Source: an uncultured Eubacteriales bacterium
Lineage (GTDB): Bacteria; Bacillota; Clostridia; Oscillospirales; Acutalibacteraceae
NCBI GenBank assembly: GCA_934541115.1
Contig: CAKTDF010000005.1
Coordinates: forward strand, 35,593-99,592
Reading direction: 5' to 3'
Length of the DNA: 64,000 nt
Under the pieces are notes generated by a model, which saw only the letters and a program-made list of their open reading frames with translations, ran no database searches and was not told where the DNA came from. Position 1 is the first letter of the stretch; every line of letters starts with the position of its first letter. Shown here piece after piece: positions 61,674 through 64,000 of the stretch. The position numbers and the translations under genes are program-made.

Positions 61674-63437
61674 ATGATAACATTGAAAACACGCTGGACA
61701 GAAAAAGCAATGTGCGAAAAGCCTCATCAGGAGTATCCGCGTCCTCAGATGGTCAGAGATACGTGGCTCAATCTCAACGGTATGTTTGACTATGCCGTTA
61801 CCGATGCCTCCGCCGAGTGGATCGGCAAGGCGGACGGAGAGATTCGCGTTCCGTTTGCGATCGAAAGCTGCCTTTCGGGTGTATGCAAAAGAATCAACAA
61901 GTCTCAGCGCCTTTGGTACAGAAAGAGCTTTACTCTTCCCGAATCATTCAAGGGCAAAAGAGCCCTCATTCACTTCTGTGCCGTTGACTGGGAGTGCAAG
62001 GTATATGTAAACAAAAAGCTTGCCGCGTCTCACATAGGTGGATACTGTCCGTTCTCGGCAGACATTACCGATTTGCTTGTTGACGGCGAAAACGAACTTG
62101 TTGTATGGGTATATGACCCCACAGACGAGGGCTGGCAGAACCGCGGAAAACAGGCAAGCGAATCTCACGGCTTTTGGTACACCTCAACCTCAGGTATATG
62201 GCAGACCGTATGGCTTGAAGCTGTTCCCGAAAACTATATTAAAGGCTATAAACTCACACCGGACATTGACGCGGGCGTTTTGAGCATTGAAACGGAGATT
62301 GTTGGCGAAGGAGAGCTTTCAATAAGGGTGCTTGACGGCGAAACCGTTGTTGCAGAAAAGGCTGTTTCGGCAAAGGACAGCGTTGAAATCAAGGACGCGA
62401 AGCTTTGGTCTCCGGAAAGTCCGTTTCTTTATGATTTTGTTCTCACTCTCAAAAACAAAGACTCTGCCGATGTTGTCAAGGGATATTTTGGCATGAGAAA
62501 ATTCAGCATCGGTCAGCATGAGGGTTACGCAAGACTGTTCCTCAACAATGAGCCGTATTTTCAGAAAGGATTGCTTGACCAAGGCTATTGGAGTGACGGC
62601 GGTCTGACACCTCCTTGTGACGAAGCAATAATATATGACATTGAGACCATGAAACGTCTCGGCTTCAACATGCTCAGAAAGCATATAAAGGTTGAGTCCG
62701 ACCGTTGGTATTATCACTGCGACAAGCTCGGCATGATCGTCTGGCAGGATATGGTAAGCGGCGGAAAGGCACTTGATGTTTTCCATGCAGGGGTTCTGCC
62801 CAACATTCAAGGCTTTATCAATCCGGTGATTTATTCAAGTCTCAAAGACAACAAATACAAGATTTTCCACCGCGACAGAATCGAATGGAGAACACAGTTT
62901 GAAGAAGAACTGTTTGAAATGATGGACGCCCTTTATAACCACACTTCAATCGGCTGCTGGGTGCCGTTCAACGAAGGTTGGGGACAGTTTGATGCAAAGC
63001 GCATCGGTGACGCGGTCAAGAAAAAAGATCCGACGAGAATCGTTGACCACGCAAGCGGCTGGTACGACCAGAAAGGTTGTGACCTGCGCAGTATTCACCG
63101 CTACATTCTTCCCGTTACTGCACCGAAGTATGACGGAAGACCGTTTGTTCTGAGTGAATACGGCGGATACAGCCAGATTCTTGACGGTCACGTTTGGAAC
63201 AAGAGCAAGTCTTTTGGCTATCAGATGTACAAGAGCAAAGAAAGCATGACTGAAGCTTACAGAAAGCTGCATGAAAACCAGGTTATTCCGGCAATGAAAA
63301 AGGGACTTTCCGCAACGGTCTACACGCAGGTTTCCGATGTTGAGTTTGAGGTCAACGGAATGCTTACCTATGACCGCGAAATTATTAAGCTTGACGAAGA
63401 TGTTGTCAGAGCGATGAATGAAAAAATGACATTCTGA
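61674..63437 (+). CDS. GH2-family beta-glycosidase
   Basis: A 587-aa family 2 glycoside hydrolase, of the shorter beta-galactosidase/glucuronidase-like kind. The sugar-binding jelly-roll domain covers roughly residues 20-190 (RLWYRKSFTLPESFKGKRAL, WECKVYVNKKLAASHIGGYC). An immunoglobulin-like domain follows to about 280, then the barrel. The acid/base is Glu434 in PFNEGWGQFD and the nucleophile Glu495 in VLSEYGGYS. There is no signal peptide, so it acts inside on imported sugars. AAGGAGAAGAAA precedes the ATG, 32 bp after the SH3b gene and probably in its transcript. Substrate (galactoside, glucuronide or other) is not clear. Confidence 0.9.
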   Translation: MITLKTRWTEKAMCEKPHQEYPRPQMVRDTWLNLNGMFDYAVTDASAEWIGKADGEIRVPFAIESCLSGVCKRINKSQRLWYRKSFTLPESFKGKRALIHFCAVDWECKVYVNKKLAASHIGGYCPFSADITDLLVDGENELVVWVYDPTDEGWQNRGKQASESHGFWYTSTSGIWQTVWLEAVPENYIKGYKLTPDIDAGVLSIETEIVGEGELSIRVLDGETVVAEKAVSAKDSVEIKDAKLWSPESPFLYDFVLTLKNKDSADVVKGYFGMRKFSIGQHEGYARLFLNNEPYFQKGLLDQGYWSDGGLTPPCDEAIIYDIETMKRLGFNMLRKHIKVESDRWYYHCDKLGMIVWQDMVSGGKALDVFHAGVLPNIQGFINPVIYSSLKDNKYKIFHRDRIEWRTQFEEELFEMMDALYNHTSIGCWVPFNEGWGQFDAKRIGDAVKKKDPTRIVDHASGWYDQKGCDLRSIHRYILPVTAPKYDGRPFVLSEYGGYSQILDGHVWNKSKSFGYQMYKSKESMTEAYRKLHENQVIPAMKKGLSATVYTQVSDVEFEVNGMLTYDREIIKLDEDVVRAMNEKMTF

Positions 63438-63449
63438 TAATGATACGAA

Positions 63450-63484
63450 CCCCCAACTGCGAAATTGCAGTCGGGGGCTTTTGT
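63450..63484 (+). terminator. Terminator of the GH2 gene
   Basis: CCCCCAACTGC (63450-63460) pairs with GCAGTCGGGGG (63467-63477) with one mismatch, then CTTTTGT. Confidence 0.85.
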
Positions 63485-63544
63485 ATAAGCGCAGTTTTAC
63501 CGGCTTTTTTTGGCACAACGCTTAATTATATAGGAAATTTGCTG

Positions 63545-63775
63545 TGTGCTTTTATATCCGCACGCTCCGTAGAGATACTTTTATCGATTGTTACAAAACA
63601 AAGCGTTAAAAGCTTATCTTGTGCAATGTGAAAGGTTCTGCTTGTTTTTTTTACATGATACTATCTCTCTTAAACCCAACGCTTGCTTTTAATATATAAA
63701 TGGTTATGCGCTTTTACACCCGTACGCTCCGCTGGGGTCACTTTTGTCGGTTGTTACAAAACAAAGCATTGAAAG
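63545..63775. repeat. Diverged direct repeat pair in a gene-free tail
   Basis: About 70 bp at 63545-63612 (CTTTTATATCCGCACGCTCC ... GATTGTTACAAAACAAAGCG) recurs at 63705-63775 (CTTTTACACCCGTACGCTCC ... GGTTGTTACAAAACAAAGCA), roughly three quarters identical by eye. Downstream, 63820-63885 resembles the interior of the fold-back element at 37.7 kb. The whole 63485-64000 stretch shows no supported gene. Confidence 0.6.
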
Positions 63776-64000
63776 TCCAAATCAAGCGAAGTCTTTTTTG
63801 CCGTATTTCCGCCCTGACTGCGTTGAAAATGCTCGCAATGGAGCAACCATTGCTGTGCTTTTCGCCTTGTCAGAACAAAAATACAACAAAAAATCCATCA
63901 CTGATTTGAACTTCCAACGCTTGCCAAAAATACGCTTCTGTACGGCGCCCAAGAGAACGAAATCGGATTCCTTGGGGGAATCTCGATTATCGCTCTCTAA

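Noticed and set aside
63700..63909. 69-codon open frame in the right-hand tail
   Set aside because: It overlaps the diverged repeat, has no ribosome binding site and has an atypical Cys/Arg-rich product.

Overview
This window looks like chromosomal DNA of a spore-forming anaerobic Firmicute, most likely a gut Clostridia of the Ruminococcaceae/Oscillospiraceae type. This is inferred from spmA/spmB, a V-type ATPase operon, a YerC-type TrpR homologue, strong Shine-Dalgarno sequences, TTGACA/TATAAT promoters, and secreted proteins with Thr/Lys-rich linkers and Cys-repeat modules. Gene density is high and most genes are housekeeping. I saw no rRNA, tRNA, CRISPR array, prophage or transposase gene.

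Layout. 1-8.9 kb: 3' end of addA, rpmE, a YigZ-family gene, then dgt-dnaG-rpoD (a macromolecular-synthesis cluster). A convergent minus-strand pair follows, an S66 carboxypeptidase behind an XRE regulator, with a divergent small zinc-ribbon gene across a perfect operator palindrome. 8.9-16.5 kb: rpoB and rpoC behind their own promoter. 16.5-23.3 kb: an accessory stretch with nested inverted repeats, a TM2 protein, two paralogous secreted proteins, a 43-aa amphipathic peptide, a Na/Pi-type transporter, a GH20 hexosaminidase and an SGNH esterase.

23.5-32.9 kb: an apparently complete shikimate, phenylalanine and tyrosine operon (aminotransferase, pheA, aroB, aroC, an aroE-aroK fusion, aroQ, aroA, tyrA, DAHP synthase), most junctions overlapping by 4 bp. 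33.1-37.5 kb: hslO, a methyltransferase and yerC on the minus strand, then an alpha/beta hydrolase and a frameshifted Cys-repeat exported protein. 37.6-40.9 kb: a fold-back element, then a zur-znuC-znuB/A operon in which permease and binding protein are one polypeptide, behind a promoter with a perfect Zur-box-like palindrome. 41-47.5 kb: a lysophospholipase-like hydrolase, a membrane-anchored parvulin, a polysaccharide pyruvyl transferase and an FkbM methyltransferase.

47.7-56.3 kb: a nine-gene V-type ATPase operon in the order H/G-C-I-K-F-E-A-B-D. 56.4-64 kb: a lipoprotein and a membrane protein sharing a repeated beta-rich domain, a ProX/YbaK deacylase, spmA-spmB, a zinc-ribbon/TM/SH3b protein, a GH2 glycosidase, and a gene-free tail with diverged repeats.

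The least conventional signals are between genes. A dispersed palindrome with core AAAGACTATATTTCAT sits downstream of four unrelated genes and probably doubles as a terminator. Two other fold-back, MITE-like structures lie at 16.7 and 37.7 kb, and the latter shares an internal segment with the repeats at the right end. I found no convincing wholly new multi-gene system. The best candidates for something undescribed are the XRE/zinc-ribbon switch, the paired H53/C143 secreted proteins with the nearby 43-aa peptide, and the palindrome family.
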